A stretch of DNA of 64,000 bases from Lutibacter sp. (GCA_027449025.1 DAIDMK010000002.1:62001-126000); one strand, 5' to 3'. Shown: positions 53,341 to 62,819, numbered from the stretch's first letter. The notes: generated by a model not told the origin, from the sequence alone. Numbers and translations are program-made.

Positions 53341-53820
53341 ATGGATTTAAAAGATATTCAAAATCTGATAAAATTTGTGGCCAAATCTGGCGCAAGTGAA
53401 GTTAAGTTAGAAATGGAAGATATTAAAATCACCATTAAAACTGGATCTGAAAGAACTGAGACCACCATACTTCAGCAAGTGCCATCAGGCATTTCTCAAA
53501 TGGTTGCAACTCCAGCAGCTGCTCAAGCACCTGCTCAAGTTGCCGTTACGGATTCTCCTGTTACAGAAGAAGCTGTAAAATATATTGAAATTACTTCCCC
53601 AATAATAGGCACTTTTTACAGAAGGCCAGCGCCAGACAAACCCGTTTTTGTTGAAGTTGGCGACATGGTAAGTCCTAATACCGTTGTATGTATGGTAGAA
53701 GCAATGAAATTATTTAATGAAATCGAGTCAGAAGTTTCAGGTAAAATTGTAAAAATATTAGTGGAGGATGGAACTCCGGTAGAGTACGGCCAGCCAATAT
53801 TTTTAGTAGACCCTTCATAA
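53341..53820 (+). CDS. accB: Biotin carboxyl carrier protein of acetyl-CoA carboxylase
   Basis: The protein has 159 residues. An N-terminal KFVAKSGASEVKLEMEDI region is followed by a short Ala/Pro-rich linker (about 54-72, AAAQAPAQV). The C-terminal biotinyl domain has Lys123 in VEAMKLFNEIE as the biotin attachment site, and ITSPIIGTFYRRPAPDKPVF is also typical. This subunit carries the carboxylated biotin between AccC and the carboxyltransferase. It is followed 80 bases later by accC. Confidence 0.96.
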   Translation: MDLKDIQNLIKFVAKSGASEVKLEMEDIKITIKTGSERTETTILQQVPSGISQMVATPAAAQAPAQVAVTDSPVTEEAVKYIEITSPIIGTFYRRPAPDKPVFVEVGDMVSPNTVVCMVEAMKLFNEIESEVSGKIVKILVEDGTPVEYGQPIFLVDPS

Positions 53821-53900
53821 TTTTAATTCCAATTTGCACAATATAAGTTTCAAGAAATATTTTTGAAATTGAAGATTGTCAATAATAATTTGAAAACAGT

Positions 53901-55253
53901 ATGTTTAAAAAAATATTAATTGCAAACAGGGGGGAAATAGCTTTACGAGTTATACGAACCTGCAGAGAAATGGGTGTTAAAACAGTGGCTGTTTATTCAA
54001 CGGCTGATGCAGAAAGTTTACATGTTCGTTTTGCTGATGAAGCAGTGTGCATTGGTCCACCGCCAAGTAGTGAGTCCTACCTAAAAATGTCGGCTATATT
54101 GGCAGCTGCAGAAATAACAAATGCTGATGCCATTCACCCTGGATATGGATTTTTATCTGAAAATGCCAAATTTTCAAAATTATGCGAAGAGCATGGTATA
54201 AAATTTATTGGCGCTACTTCAGATATGATTAGTAAAATGGGCGATAAAGCTTCAGCCCGCGCAACAATGAAGGCAGCTGGAGTGCCAACAATTCCAGGTT
54301 CAGAAGGCTTATTGGACACCTATGAAGATGCTGAAAAATTGGCAGATGAAATGAAATATCCTGTGATGTTGAAAGCCACAGCAGGTGGTGGAGGAAAAGG
54401 AATGAGAGCTGTTTACAAAAAAAACGACCTTAAAAATGCTTGGGATGCAGCCCGTAAGGAAGCTTTTGCTTGTTTTGGAAATGACGGCATGTATATGGAA
54501 AAGTTGATTGAAGAACCCCGACATATCGAAATTCAAGTTATTGGCGACACCTATGGAAAAGCTTGCCACTTATCGGAAAGGGATTGCTCTATTCAGCGAC
54601 GTCACCAAAAGCTTACAGAAGAAGCCCCTTCTCCGTTTATGACAACTCAGTTGCGAAAAAAAATGGGTGAAGCTGCCGTAAAAGCAGCAGAATATATTTC
54701 TTATGAAGGAGCTGGTACCATTGAATTTTTAGTAGATAAACATAGAAATTTCTACTTTATGGAGATGAACACACGTATTCAGGTGGAACATCCAATTACA
54801 GAACAGGTAATTGATTACGATTTAATTTTTGAACAGATCAAAGTTGCAGCAGGAATTCCAATTTCCGGAAAAAACTATTTCCCAAAACTACATTCAATAG
54901 AGTGTAGAATTAATGCGGAAGATCCGTATAAAGATTTTAGGCCTTCCCCAGGAAAGATTACCACATTACATATTCCGGGAGGACACGGAATTAGAGTAGA
55001 TACGCATGTTTATGCAGGTTACACGATTCCTCCAAATTATGATTCAATGATTGCAAAATTAATTGCAACAGCTCAAACTCGTGAAGAAGCAATCAGTAAA
55101 ATGAAAAGAGCTTTGGATGAGTTTGTAATTGAAGGAATAAAAACCACAATTCCTTTTCACAGACAATTGATGAAACATCCAGATTATATTGCCGGTAATT
55201 ATACCACTGCTTTTATGGAAGGTTTTGAAATTCAGCCAGAAATTGACAAGTAG
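53901..55253 (+). CDS. accC: Acetyl-CoA carboxylase biotin carboxylase subunit
   Basis: The protein has 450 residues, the normal AccC length. [20 protein letters not shown] is the N-terminal signature, [16 protein letters not shown] is the glycine-rich ATP loop, and [18 protein letters not shown] and [20 protein letters not shown] form the active site. It carboxylates biotin on AccB using ATP and bicarbonate. The gene ends the fabH-accB-accC unit, and a terminator follows 18 bases after its stop. Confidence 0.97.
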   Translation: MFKKILIANRGEIALRVIRTCREMGVKTVAVYSTADAESLHVRFADEAVCIGPPPSSESYLKMSAILAAAEITNADAIHPGYGFLSENAKFSKLCEEHGIKFIGATSDMISKMGDKASARATMKAAGVPTIPGSEGLLDTYEDAEKLADEMKYPVMLKATAGGGGKGMRAVYKKNDLKNAWDAARKEAFACFGNDGMYMEKLIEEPRHIEIQVIGDTYGKACHLSERDCSIQRRHQKLTEEAPSPFMTTQLRKKMGEAAVKAAEYISYEGAGTIEFLVDKHRNFYFMEMNTRIQVEHPITEQVIDYDLIFEQIKVAAGIPISGKNYFPKLHSIECRINAEDPYKDFRPSPGKITTLHIPGGHGIRVDTHVYAGYTIPPNYDSMIAKLIATAQTREEAISKMKRALDEFVIEGIKTTIPFHRQLMKHPDYIAGNYTTAFMEGFEIQPEIDK

Positions 55254-55271
55254 AATTTCAAATTGAAATAA

Positions 55272-55308
55272 AAATAAAGGATATGATTTTTCATATCCTT
55301 TATTTTTT
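55272..55308 (+). terminator. Strong terminator after accC
   Basis: AAATAAAGGATATGA and TCATATCCTTTATTT are a perfect 15-bp inverted repeat separated by four Ts. The arms themselves supply A and T tracts, so it can work in both directions. Confidence 0.92.
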
Positions 55309-55334
55309 TAAATTTACCTTCAGTTTATAATAGT

Positions 55335-55799
55335 ATGAAAGAAAAAGAATTGCACTTCGACGGTATTGATAAAATCATTTTAAAACATTTAATGGAAGAT
55401 GCCCGCACACCAATATTAGGCATTGCCCGTGAAATTGGAATATCAGGTGCGGCAATTCATCAAAGGTTGCGAAAACTGGAAGCTGCCGGGTTAATTATAG
55501 GATCTAAATTTGTAATTAATCCAAAAATATTAGGCTATAAAACATTGGCTTTTGTTGGAATTTTCTTGGATTCTGCCAGTAAATATTCCGCTGCGATTAT
55601 TCGGTTAAAAGAGATTCCTGAAGTGATTGAAAGCCATTACACCACAGGAAATTATGCTATTTTTATAAAAATAATGTGTAAGGACAATGAGCATTTGATG
55701 AAGTTACTCAATCAGGAAATTCAATCCATTAAAGGAGTTGCAAGAACGGAAACCTTTATTTCGCTCGATCAACAGATTGATCGTCAAATTAAATTATAA
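55335..55799 (+). CDS. Lrp/AsnC-family transcriptional regulator
   Basis: The protein has 154 residues. The helix-turn-helix DKIILKHLMEDARTPILGIA continues to EIGISGAAIHQRLRKLEAAG, the Lrp recognition helix with the GAAIHQRL variant. The remaining part is the RAM effector domain, with GYKTLAFVGIFLDSASK and VIESHYTTGNYAIFIKIMCK. The family senses amino acids and regulates their metabolism. A link to the lysine operon 6 kb upstream is possible but not visible. It lies immediately before a decayed region holding the inverted copy of the 88-bp repeat. Confidence 0.92.
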   Translation: MKEKELHFDGIDKIILKHLMEDARTPILGIAREIGISGAAIHQRLRKLEAAGLIIGSKFVINPKILGYKTLAFVGIFLDSASKYSAAIIRLKEIPEVIESHYTTGNYAIFIKIMCKDNEHLMKLLNQEIQSIKGVARTETFISLDQQIDRQIKL

Positions 55800-55835
55800 A
55801 GATGCCGAATTAAGAGCTTTTTTATATTTTTTCAT

Positions 55836-55923
55836 CTGTTTAAATTTTATTTTTTAGCGGTAACAGATGCTGTTCGCCATTAATCATTCCTTTGTGTATC
55901 AAAATTTGTTATGCTCGTTTCAT
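55836..55923 (-). repeat. 88-bp element, fourth copy (inverted)
   Basis: On the minus strand the copy begins ATGAAACGAGCATAACAAAT at 55923 and ends AAATTTAAACAG. The next ATGAAA lies exactly 88 bases on, at 55835. Its CATCTGTT and following AACAGATG are intact, so the hairpin is conserved. Unlike the tandem copies, it has TAA as the fifth codon. The following ATGAAA opens only 13 codons before a stop beside the end of the Lrp gene, so any target gene has decayed. Confidence 0.92.
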
Positions 55924-56270
55924 CTTTTTAATTTCTGCCTCCTAAAATGCTTATGCTCAATAAAGCAGCATAGCCATTGATTCATTGTTATACCCAAATA
56001 AGTCCTGGCGGTTCATTTTAAAGCATCTTTTGCGACATCTTGCTGTTCTCCTGTTTCCAGTGTTGCAACACCCTAAATTCTCTCTCTGAAGGAAATAAAG
56101 AAGTAAAAGCGTTGTATAAAAAAGTGAAATATTATAAGGTGTGAAATGATGATGATTTTGTTGCGTTGGGAGTTTGGATAAAAAGCGAATATATTAGTTA
56201 GATGGTGGTTTTAATAAAATTATTGAAGATTCTAACATCAGATTCTAAAGCAATTTAGAATTCAAAAAAT
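55924..56270. other. Intergenic region with gene remnants
   Basis: Two short coding-like stretches are visible in broken frames. On the minus strand LETGEQQDVAKDALK is followed by a stop and then RTYLGITMNQW in a nearby frame. On the plus strand LYKKVKYYKV is followed by a stop and NDDDFVALGVWIKSEYIS. I do not recognise either family. The region looks like the remains of one or two genes next to the repeat copy. Confidence 0.35.
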
Positions 56271-56271
56271 A

Positions 56272-56310
56272 AAAAAGCCGTTTAAAATTTAATTTTAAAC
56301 GGCTTTTTTA
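56272..56310. terminator. Bidirectional terminator after the outer-membrane protein gene
   Basis: AAAAAAGCCGTTTAAAA and TTTTAAACGGCTTTTTT form a long stem with A and T tracts on both sides. It follows the minus-strand barrel gene by 19 bases. Confidence 0.9.
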
Positions 56311-56328
56311 TAAAACAAGAAATTCTAT

Positions 56329-57178
56329 TTATTTGATAGTCGCTTTTTTATTAAAAGTATATGTGATACCAACGTTAACCCCAAAAGAAGAATAAGGAAC
56401 TTTTTGAGATAACTTAATTGAAGGATCAGTCTCAGAATGGGCGCGTTCATCTTCATAAGTGGTTTCAATTACATATCCATCAGGTAAATGATCTAAAGAA
56501 TAATACCCAGCAACTGCAACTGTACCGTCAGGTAACATAATGTCTGTGTTAAACTCTTGAATTTCTGAATCTTTTCTTTTCACACTAATTCCTAAATACT
56601 CAGCTTCAATAAATAAATCAAGGTTTTTGCCAATATTATGTTTATACCCAAAAGCACCTGTAAATCCTAAAGGAAGCTCTCCATGATAATCTTCAACATA
56701 TTCTGTTACAGAATAAGAACCTGAGGGTAAGCCCAAATAGGCTGCTTTAGCATCAGAAAAAACCTCTTTATTATAAACTACAGCCTCGGTTTTTCCTCCA
56801 ACCTTTACCACTGCGCCAAAACGACCATAAATGTTCTTTGTAAAATTATAAACTATAGATGTTGAAAAACCAAATGCTCTGGCTCTTGCCACAGCATCAA
56901 CTTTTTGGTCTGGTAAATTTACTTCTTGAATAGTTTGGTCAGCGCCGTGTAAATAGCCAAGACTAGCTTCAAGGCCAAATGTTTCATTGAAAAAGTAACC
57001 ACCTCTAAGTTGAAAGTTTGCACCCTCACCATAACTTCCATAGTAATTAGTTGTTTTTGTTGTAGAAACTTCTTCTCCTAATTTCATACCAGCACTAGGT
57101 AGTGAGTAACCACCGCTAGCAGATACATAAAATTGTGCACTTGCACTAGTTGCCTAATAATAATAAATTTTTTTTCAT
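56329..57178 (-). pseudogene. Outer-membrane beta-barrel protein with frameshifted signal peptide
   Basis: The intact 252-codon frame (ATG at 57087) starts inside the barrel and would lack a signal peptide. Upstream in the same frame the sequence reads ATSASAQFYVSASGGYSLPSAG, a good signal cleavage site and first strand. ATG at 57178 with MKKNLLLL is in another frame. Removing one base of the CC at 57153-57154 would give MKKNLLLLATSASAQ, a perfect signal peptide. As read, translation from 57178 stops after ten codons. The barrel body (GFSTSIVYNFTKNIYGRFGA, final VGITYTFNKKATIK) is otherwise well preserved, so the mutation is recent, or the extra base is an assembly error. Confidence 0.7.
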
Positions 57179-57308
57179 AATTATTCTGATTGTTAATTTG
57201 GACTGAATATAGTAGTATTAATAGATATAATGTATGACAAATGTTACTTATAGAAAAAATAATAGCATTTATATTTTTAATGCAAAAAACTTATTTAATT
57301 GTTGAATT

Positions 57309-57644
57309 TTATTTAAAAACACCTACTTTTTTTTTAGTATTTCCTACATAAATTTTATCACCGTTTACAATAACGGGGCGTTTTAGAAAAGTATATTCTT
57401 CCAAGAGCAATTTTCGATAGTCTTTTTCAGTTAATTGCTGACTTTTTAAGGCCATCTCCCTATATTTTTTTGCGCTTCGGCTAAACAAAACTTCGTAGTT
57501 TCTGGTTAGTGCAAACAATTCGTCCAACTGCTTTACAGTAATAGGCTGGGTTTTAATCTCCTGTAAAATATAACCTGAAGTATCCATTTCTTTTAAAATT
57601 CTTCTGCAGGTATCGCAGGTTTTTAAGTGATATATTTTTTTCAT
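57309..57644 (-). CDS. ArsC/Spx-family thioredoxin-fold protein
   Basis: The protein has 111 residues. HLKTCDTCRRILKEM carries the CxxC pair (Cys10, Cys13) at the start of the first helix, as in Spx and YffB rather than the single CX5R of arsenate reductase. KRPVIVNGDKIYVGNT is the cis-proline segment. Most such proteins in Bacteroidota are annotated arsenate reductase-like, but no ars genes are nearby. The role is probably redox-related and unknown. Confidence 0.85.
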   Translation of the reverse strand: MKKIYHLKTCDTCRRILKEMDTSGYILQEIKTQPITVKQLDELFALTRNYEVLFSRSAKKYREMALKSQQLTEKDYRKLLLEEYTFLKRPVIVNGDKIYVGNTKKKVGVFK

Positions 57645-57730
57645 TTATTAAATTTATTAAAGAGGTTAATCTATAAAGTTAATGTGTTTTTATTTTAAAT
57701 TTGAAAATTATTAACTAAAAATAAATCGAA

Positions 57731-58186
57731 ATGCAAAAACACTTTGACATTCTTCTTCAAACAAGAGAGTTACTTTTAAAAACAACCGAACACCTTTCGA
57801 TGGAGCAATTGAATAAGATTCCGCAGGGATTTAAAAACAACATCGCCTGGAATATCGCCCATTTAACCGTAACACAACAGCTATTATGCTATAAATTATC
57901 AGGCTTGGATTGCTTGGTTTCAGAAGAAATGATTGCTAATTTCCAAAAAGGAACCGCACCAAATAACACCATTACAAAAGAGGAGTTTGAAACCATAAAA
58001 GAACAATTTTTGCGATTGCCTTTGCGGTTGGAAGAAGATTATAACAAGGGAATCTTCAAAAATTACAACGAATACAAAACAAGTGTAAATATTACATTGA
58101 ATTCTATTGAAGACGGCGTTATTTTCAACACCTATCATGAAGGAATTCACCTAGGAATCATCCTTCAATTGATAAAATTTGTTTAA
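57731..58186 (+). CDS. DinB-family protein
   Basis: The protein has 151 residues in a four-helix bundle. The metal-binding histidines are in NIAWNIAHLTVTQQLLCYKL (about His 44) and NTYHEGIHLGIILQL near the C-terminus, with two His four residues apart. DinB proteins of this size include thiol-S-transferase-like enzymes and stress proteins of unknown substrate. It stands alone, 87 bases from the divergent ArsC-like gene. Confidence 0.85.
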   Translation: MQKHFDILLQTRELLLKTTEHLSMEQLNKIPQGFKNNIAWNIAHLTVTQQLLCYKLSGLDCLVSEEMIANFQKGTAPNNTITKEEFETIKEQFLRLPLRLEEDYNKGIFKNYNEYKTSVNITLNSIEDGVIFNTYHEGIHLGIILQLIKFV

Positions 58187-58361
58187 AATTTTTAAATGAT
58201 GAATTAATCAGAAATTAAAGAATGTGAGCCTTTCTGCTGAAAATCGACTTTAATATGATACTTTTGCAATAGGAAATAAGCAAGTGAAATCATGATGAAA
58301 AACAAGTCCAAGCCATTAATTTTATTGGACTTTGTAGAAATAAAAAAATAAATTTTCATGT

Positions 58362-58449
58362 ATGAAACGAGCATAACAAATTTTGCTACACAAAGGAATG
58401 ATTAATGGCGAACAGCATCTGTTAGCATATAAAAATAAAATTTAAACTG
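58362..58449 (+). repeat. 88-bp element, fifth copy
   Basis: It begins ATGAAACGAGCATAACAAAT and ends AAATTTAAACTG. The start codon of the cystathionine enzyme gene (ATGAAA at 58450) is exactly 88 bases from the element's own ATG. CATCTGTT is present, but the partner is AACTGATG, giving one mismatch in the 8-bp stem. It has TAA as its fifth codon, as in the inverted copy. Confidence 0.94.
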
Positions 58450-59595
58450 ATGAAATTTAATACAAAAACCATCCACGGAAATCAAGCACACGACCCTTCA
58501 ACCGGAGCGGTTATGCCACCAATATATCAAACTTCAACTTACGCCCAAAGTTCACCTGGCGTTCACAAAGGTTATGAATATTCAAGAACTGCAAATCCAA
58601 CACGCACTGCGGTTGAAAATGCTTTTGCTAGTATTGAAAATGGGGAATTCGGACTCGCATTTGGTTCTGGTTTGGCCGCCATTGATTGTGTAATGAAATT
58701 GTTGAGCCCGGGAGATGAGGTAATTTCCACCAATGATTTATATGGAGGCTCTTATAGAATATTCACAAAAATATTCGAAAATTATGGTATCAAATTTCAT
58801 TTTATAGGAATGGAAAATGTGGCTAATATTGAACATTATATCTCTGAAAAAACAAAATTAATTTGGGTTGAAACGCCTACCAACCCTATGATGAATATCA
58901 TTGATATTGTAGCGGTTTCAAAGGTTGCTAAAAAACATCAAATTTTATTGGCGGTGGACAATACTTTTGCAACGCCTTATTTGCAAAATCCATTAAACCT
59001 GGGTGCCGATATTGTGATGCATTCGGCAACAAAATATTTGGGAGGGCACTCAGATGTGGTGATGGGCGCTTTAGTGGTGATTGATAATGATCTCGCCGAT
59101 AAATTATATTTCATTCAAAATTCATGCGGTGCTGTTTGCGGACCAATGGACAGTTTTTTGGTGTTAAGAGGTATAAAAACTTTGCATGTACGCATGCAAC
59201 GCCATTGTGAAAATGGTAAAGCGGTGGCTGAATATTTGGCAAAACACCCGAAAATTGAAAAAGTATATTGGCCTGGATTTGAAAATCATCCAAACCACGA
59301 CATCGCCAAAAAACAAATGAAGGATTTTGGCGGAATGGTTTCTTTCGTTACCAAAGGAAACGACATCAAAGACGCTTTTAAAATATTAGAAAACTTAAAA
59401 CTATTCACTTTGGCCGAATCACTGGGTGGTGTTGAATCTTTGTCGGGTCATCCAGCAAGTATGACTCATGCATCTATTCCAAAAGCCGAACGTGAAAAAA
59501 CAGGCGTGGTGGATTCATTAATACGGTTAAGCGTAGGGATCGAAGATATAGAAGATTTGTTGGCCGATTTAGACCAAGCCCTAAATTTAATTTAG
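58450..59595 (+). CDS. Cystathionine gamma-synthase/lyase family PLP enzyme
   Basis: The protein has 381 residues of the Cys/Met-metabolism PLP family. PPIYQTSTYAQSSPGVHKGY and YSRTANPTRTAVENAFASIE open the protein, MHSATKYLGGHSDVVMGALV carries the PLP lysine, and SLGGVESLSGHPASMTHASI and RLSVGIEDIEDLLADLDQAL end it. Gamma-synthase (MetB) and gamma-lyase (MetC/CTH-like) cannot be separated confidently here. Its ATGAAA lies at the end of the fifth 88-bp element, so its leader is made of that element. The 3' end overlaps the convergent barrel gene by 9 bases. Confidence 0.92.
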   Translation: MKFNTKTIHGNQAHDPSTGAVMPPIYQTSTYAQSSPGVHKGYEYSRTANPTRTAVENAFASIENGEFGLAFGSGLAAIDCVMKLLSPGDEVISTNDLYGGSYRIFTKIFENYGIKFHFIGMENVANIEHYISEKTKLIWVETPTNPMMNIIDIVAVSKVAKKHQILLAVDNTFATPYLQNPLNLGADIVMHSATKYLGGHSDVVMGALVVIDNDLADKLYFIQNSCGAVCGPMDSFLVLRGIKTLHVRMQRHCENGKAVAEYLAKHPKIEKVYWPGFENHPNHDIAKKQMKDFGGMVSFVTKGNDIKDAFKILENLKLFTLAESLGGVESLSGHPASMTHASIPKAEREKTGVVDSLIRLSVGIEDIEDLLADLDQALNLI

Positions 59596-60390
59596 GTAAT
59601 AAACGTAACCAACATGAACCCATAGCAGCCAATCATTAAATTTATTGGCTGGGTCATCTTTGGCGTTTAAGCCATCAACATAATTGGAAAAGAAATATTG
59701 CCAGCGGGATTCTATCAATAGATCTGAATATTCTCCTAATTTATAACGTGTGCCAACGCCAAGGGTTGCCGACATGGTGATACCTGCTTCGTCTTTAGCG
59801 GCTCCGGGATATGAGTTATTGTCCCATTTGGGGAATAAAACACCTGGGTCTCTCCAATCTCCTAGTGTTGATTTAATTGAAGGATTATAATAATCAACAA
59901 AAGCGCCTGCACTTACGTAAGGTGACCAATGTAAATCTGGAATTCTTCGAGAGCCAAAATCAACAATATCAACCAAATGAAACTCCAATTGGGCGCCTAA
60001 ATTCAATAAGTATGTTTTACCTGTATGTGCTCGTAGCTGCTCACCACCTGCGCTTTGCTTTTCAGCATATACTCCAAAATGCTCTAATTCTGCAGACATG
60101 TATGATACCTCTGCCCGCACCCTAAAATGTTCCGCAAAATAACTGGTACGTAGATTCCATCGGTAACGATAATCTGTGAAATTTAAATAGTAGATGGCAC
60201 CAATACCCATACCAACATTTCCGCCAACATTGGCTTTGAAATTATTTCGCTGTCCATAGTCTGTCGTAAATGACGCCGAACCAGTAATAAAACCAATTTC
60301 ATGGCTCTTTTCACTTTGGGCATTTAAGTTTAAAGAGAGAATTAAAAAAAGGGTTAAAGTAGATATTTTTATTAATTTTTTCAAACACAT
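59587..60390 (-). CDS. Outer-membrane beta-barrel protein
   Basis: The protein has 267 residues. A signal peptide MCLKKLIKISTLTLFLILSL ends at LNAQ. The rest alternates polar and aromatic residues with turns, typical of a barrel: EIGFITGSASFTTDYGQRNN, FRVRAEVSYMSAELEHF and the last strand NDWLLWVHVGYVYYLN ending in aromatic and polar residues. It looks like the large flavobacterial family of porin-like proteins of unknown function. No receptor or transport partner is next to it. Confidence 0.7.
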   Translation of the reverse strand: MCLKKLIKISTLTLFLILSLNLNAQSEKSHEIGFITGSASFTTDYGQRNNFKANVGGNVGMGIGAIYYLNFTDYRYRWNLRTSYFAEHFRVRAEVSYMSAELEHFGVYAEKQSAGGEQLRAHTGKTYLLNLGAQLEFHLVDIVDFGSRRIPDLHWSPYVSAGAFVDYYNPSIKSTLGDWRDPGVLFPKWDNNSYPGAAKDEAGITMSATLGVGTRYKLGEYSDLLIESRWQYFFSNYVDGLNAKDDPANKFNDWLLWVHVGYVYYLN

Positions 60391-60447
60391 AAAATTTAGT
60401 TATTTCAAATGTAATAAAAACTTAACTAAACGCAAGAGGAATTAAGT

Positions 60448-62049
60448 TTAATCTAAGTTAAACAACTCATTCACATCCCAATTGGCTCTTAATTCGATTT
60501 TTTTATCGAAATATTTCACCACTTCAGGTTGCCGTTTGTTTAAAAAACTTCCCGTATCCCAAACGCCATTATTATTTTCGTCTAATGTTACCCTTACGCT
60601 ATAATTTCCGGGAGATAATAAATTAAAGCTGACTTTTTGGGGCTTGTCTATTTTTGCAAGCCTTATTAAAACGTCTTTATCATCTAACAATTCAACAATT
60701 AAAGCTGTTTTTTTTGTGCTCGACAAATCAATATTGATGGTGCCATAATCTTCAGGCAGTTTTGTCTTTAATCTATAAACGATAGAGTCATTTGACAAAC
60801 CAAAAATATCTGTAATTGCTTTAGACTTTAACTCAAATTTGTATTCCTTATTGTGTTTTTTGTCAAAATTGAGCGTTAATTTCGTTTTGGATTTTGAAAT
60901 ACTCTCCTTAAAATCGACCACAGTCGAATCTTTTTCGGTGATTTTAATCTTTGACCGGTCAAAATTCACAATTGGGGTGTTTGTTACAATCGAGAAAGTG
61001 TCGATTAAATGTAAAAATGAAGTAGCATTTTGGATAATTTTGAGGGAATCAATTTTTGTGCTTCTTGGTCTTAAAGTAAACTTTTCAGAATAATTATTTT
61101 TTGAAACGGAGAAAGTTAAGGAGTCTGCTTCAAAAGGTGTGTACCAAAAATTTGCGGTGTCTTTTTCTTTTTCAAAAACAATTTGAGATTTAAAATTGGC
61201 AGGTTTTTGAGATAAAATTTCAATATTTAAAGCCGAAGCATCGCCTTCAAACCCAAAAATAAGATGCCCTTTACTTGCTTCTACAGGTTTAAACACCTTT
61301 AATTCAGGGACTTCTTTAAAAATGGTGAAATTATATTCTTTGTCGGTTGGCACAACAAGCGTGTCTTTGATAAATCCGATTTTGTCAATTTTCGGATTGT
61401 AAATTTTGTTGTTATTGGCGTCTTTTAGGGCAATAAGCAAATATTTTCCAGCCCGTAAATTGGTTATTTCAAACAAGGTACTATCAAGTGTATTTGCAAT
61501 ATATCTTGGTTTCTGTTTGTAAATTACGGAATCGGTAAAGGAAGCGTTGTATTCATAGAGCATCACATCAATATTATTCACTTTTTTCTTCATAAGAGGG
61601 TCTGTAACTTCACCTTTTACATTTAAAGAGTCGATATAAGTCCCGGTTGAAAAAACATACTTAAAATTTCCCAATTTATTTTCTTCATTATTGTCAACAA
61701 TGCTGTTTCCGAAGTTAAATGCGTAGGTGGTATTTGCATCTAAAGTGTCAAGGATTTTTATGGTGATAAATTTACTTGCTGTACCAACAGGAGTAATAAT
61801 TGGATTATTTTTTTGGGGCGGGGAAATCACCAATTTTTTATTGACGTCTTTTAATTTAATATATTCGTCAAAATAAATTTTTATTTGTTTATTCTTGAAA
61901 TTAACAGTTTCAATGGCAGGAATCGCCTTAATTAAGACTGGAGGAATTGTGTCTTTTAACCCACCAGTTGGCTTGCCTCTTCTAGCACATTCAAAAAAAG
62001 CACTTGCTATCATTAAAACCAATAAAAACTTAACCAGAGAATTCTTCAT
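60448..62049 (-). CDS. SbsA Ig-like domain lipoprotein
   Basis: The protein has 533 residues starting MKNSLVKFLLVLMIASAFFE. The lipobox cysteine follows (AFFEC, with Glu unusual just before Cys), then ARRGKPTGGLKDTIPPVLIK, a conserved start. An SbsA-type Ig domain at about 40-135 contains IYFDEYIKLKDVNKKLVISP. The C-terminal region ends with DENNNGVWDTGSFLNKRQPE, a carboxypeptidase-regulatory-like fold. It should be a lipid-anchored envelope protein. An upstream ATG at 62079 would prefix ten polar residues and spoil the lipoprotein signal. comF is upstream on the same strand. Confidence 0.83.
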   Translation of the reverse strand: MKNSLVKFLLVLMIASAFFECARRGKPTGGLKDTIPPVLIKAIPAIETVNFKNKQIKIYFDEYIKLKDVNKKLVISPPQKNNPIITPVGTASKFITIKILDTLDANTTYAFNFGNSIVDNNEENKLGNFKYVFSTGTYIDSLNVKGEVTDPLMKKKVNNIDVMLYEYNASFTDSVIYKQKPRYIANTLDSTLFEITNLRAGKYLLIALKDANNNKIYNPKIDKIGFIKDTLVVPTDKEYNFTIFKEVPELKVFKPVEASKGHLIFGFEGDASALNIEILSQKPANFKSQIVFEKEKDTANFWYTPFEADSLTFSVSKNNYSEKFTLRPRSTKIDSLKIIQNATSFLHLIDTFSIVTNTPIVNFDRSKIKITEKDSTVVDFKESISKSKTKLTLNFDKKHNKEYKFELKSKAITDIFGLSNDSIVYRLKTKLPEDYGTINIDLSSTKKTALIVELLDDKDVLIRLAKIDKPQKVSFNLLSPGNYSVRVTLDENNNGVWDTGSFLNKRQPEVVKYFDKKIELRANWDVNELFNLD

Positions 62050-62132
62050 ATTTGTTTTATTAAAAATACAAAATAACAATTATTTTATTAAAAAAACGCA
62101 TTAAAATAAGAGACTGTTTAATAGTTGTTTTT

Positions 62133-62819
62133 TTACTTTGTGTAAGCCATGCATGCAATGCTGATTTTTAAGTTTTTTGTATGGCTAAGCGCTTTATAAC
62201 AAGCCTCAAGGGTTGCTCCGGTTGTAATTACATCATCAATTAATAGAATATGTTTGTTTTCTAAGGCAGTATTGTTATTGACATGGAATAACTCCTGAAC
62301 ATTTCTCCAGCGGTCAAGACGTAATTTTTTTGTTTGGGTTTTTGCTAAAGAAACCCTAATCAGAATATTCTCCTTATAAGGAATGTCCAGTTTCTTAGCT
62401 AAGCTTTCTCCAAAAGTTGTCACCTGATTGTAGCCGCGTTTTTTAAGCTTTTTAGGATGAAGTGGCACGGGTATAATGCAATCGATTGTTTTAAAGCGCT
62501 CGCTTTCAATAATTTGCTCTCCAAGCCAATCTCCAATAAAAGTCCCAACTTGCTGTTGTTTATTGTATTTTAGTTCATGTATTAAACGCTGAACGTTCCC
62601 CTTTTTGAAGAAATAAAATAATGATGTAGCATTTTCAAGCGGAATTCTTCCGTAAAATGATTTTTCTATTAAATTATTTTCCTCAAAACTAAAATTGGTC
62701 AAAGGCAAATCATGTCGGCAGTTTAAACAAATAATAGAATCGTTGCTTACCAAATAATCATTACAGCTCAAACACACTTCAGGAAAAAAGATAGCAAAAA
62801 CATTCTTAAAAATTTTCAT
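62133..62819 (-). CDS. ComF-family phosphoribosyltransferase-like protein
   Basis: The protein has 228 residues from MKIFKNVFAIFFPEVCLSCN. The N-terminal zinc-finger-like cysteines are CLSC and CLNC. The PRT-fold core contains ERFKTIDCIIPVPLHPKKLK and LKKRGYNQVTTFGESLAKKL, and HILLIDDVITTGATLEACYK is the PRPP-binding loop. ComF is needed for DNA uptake in competent bacteria and possibly links to helicase function. DprA is encoded 35 kb away in this window. An ATG at 62873 would add 18 residues and does not resemble family starts. Confidence 0.9.
   Translation of the reverse strand: MKIFKNVFAIFFPEVCLSCNDYLVSNDSIICLNCRHDLPLTNFSFEENNLIEKSFYGRIPLENATSLFYFFKKGNVQRLIHELKYNKQQQVGTFIGDWLGEQIIESERFKTIDCIIPVPLHPKKLKKRGYNQVTTFGESLAKKLDIPYKENILIRVSLAKTQTKKLRLDRWRNVQELFHVNNNTALENKHILLIDDVITTGATLEACYKALSHTKNLKISIACMAYTK

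Noticed and set aside
57171-57178. A8 tract at the start of the outer-membrane protein gene as a phase-variation switch.
   Set aside because: Changing its length by one does not restore the frame, because a TAG lies directly before the mature frame. The useful change would be at 57153-57154.
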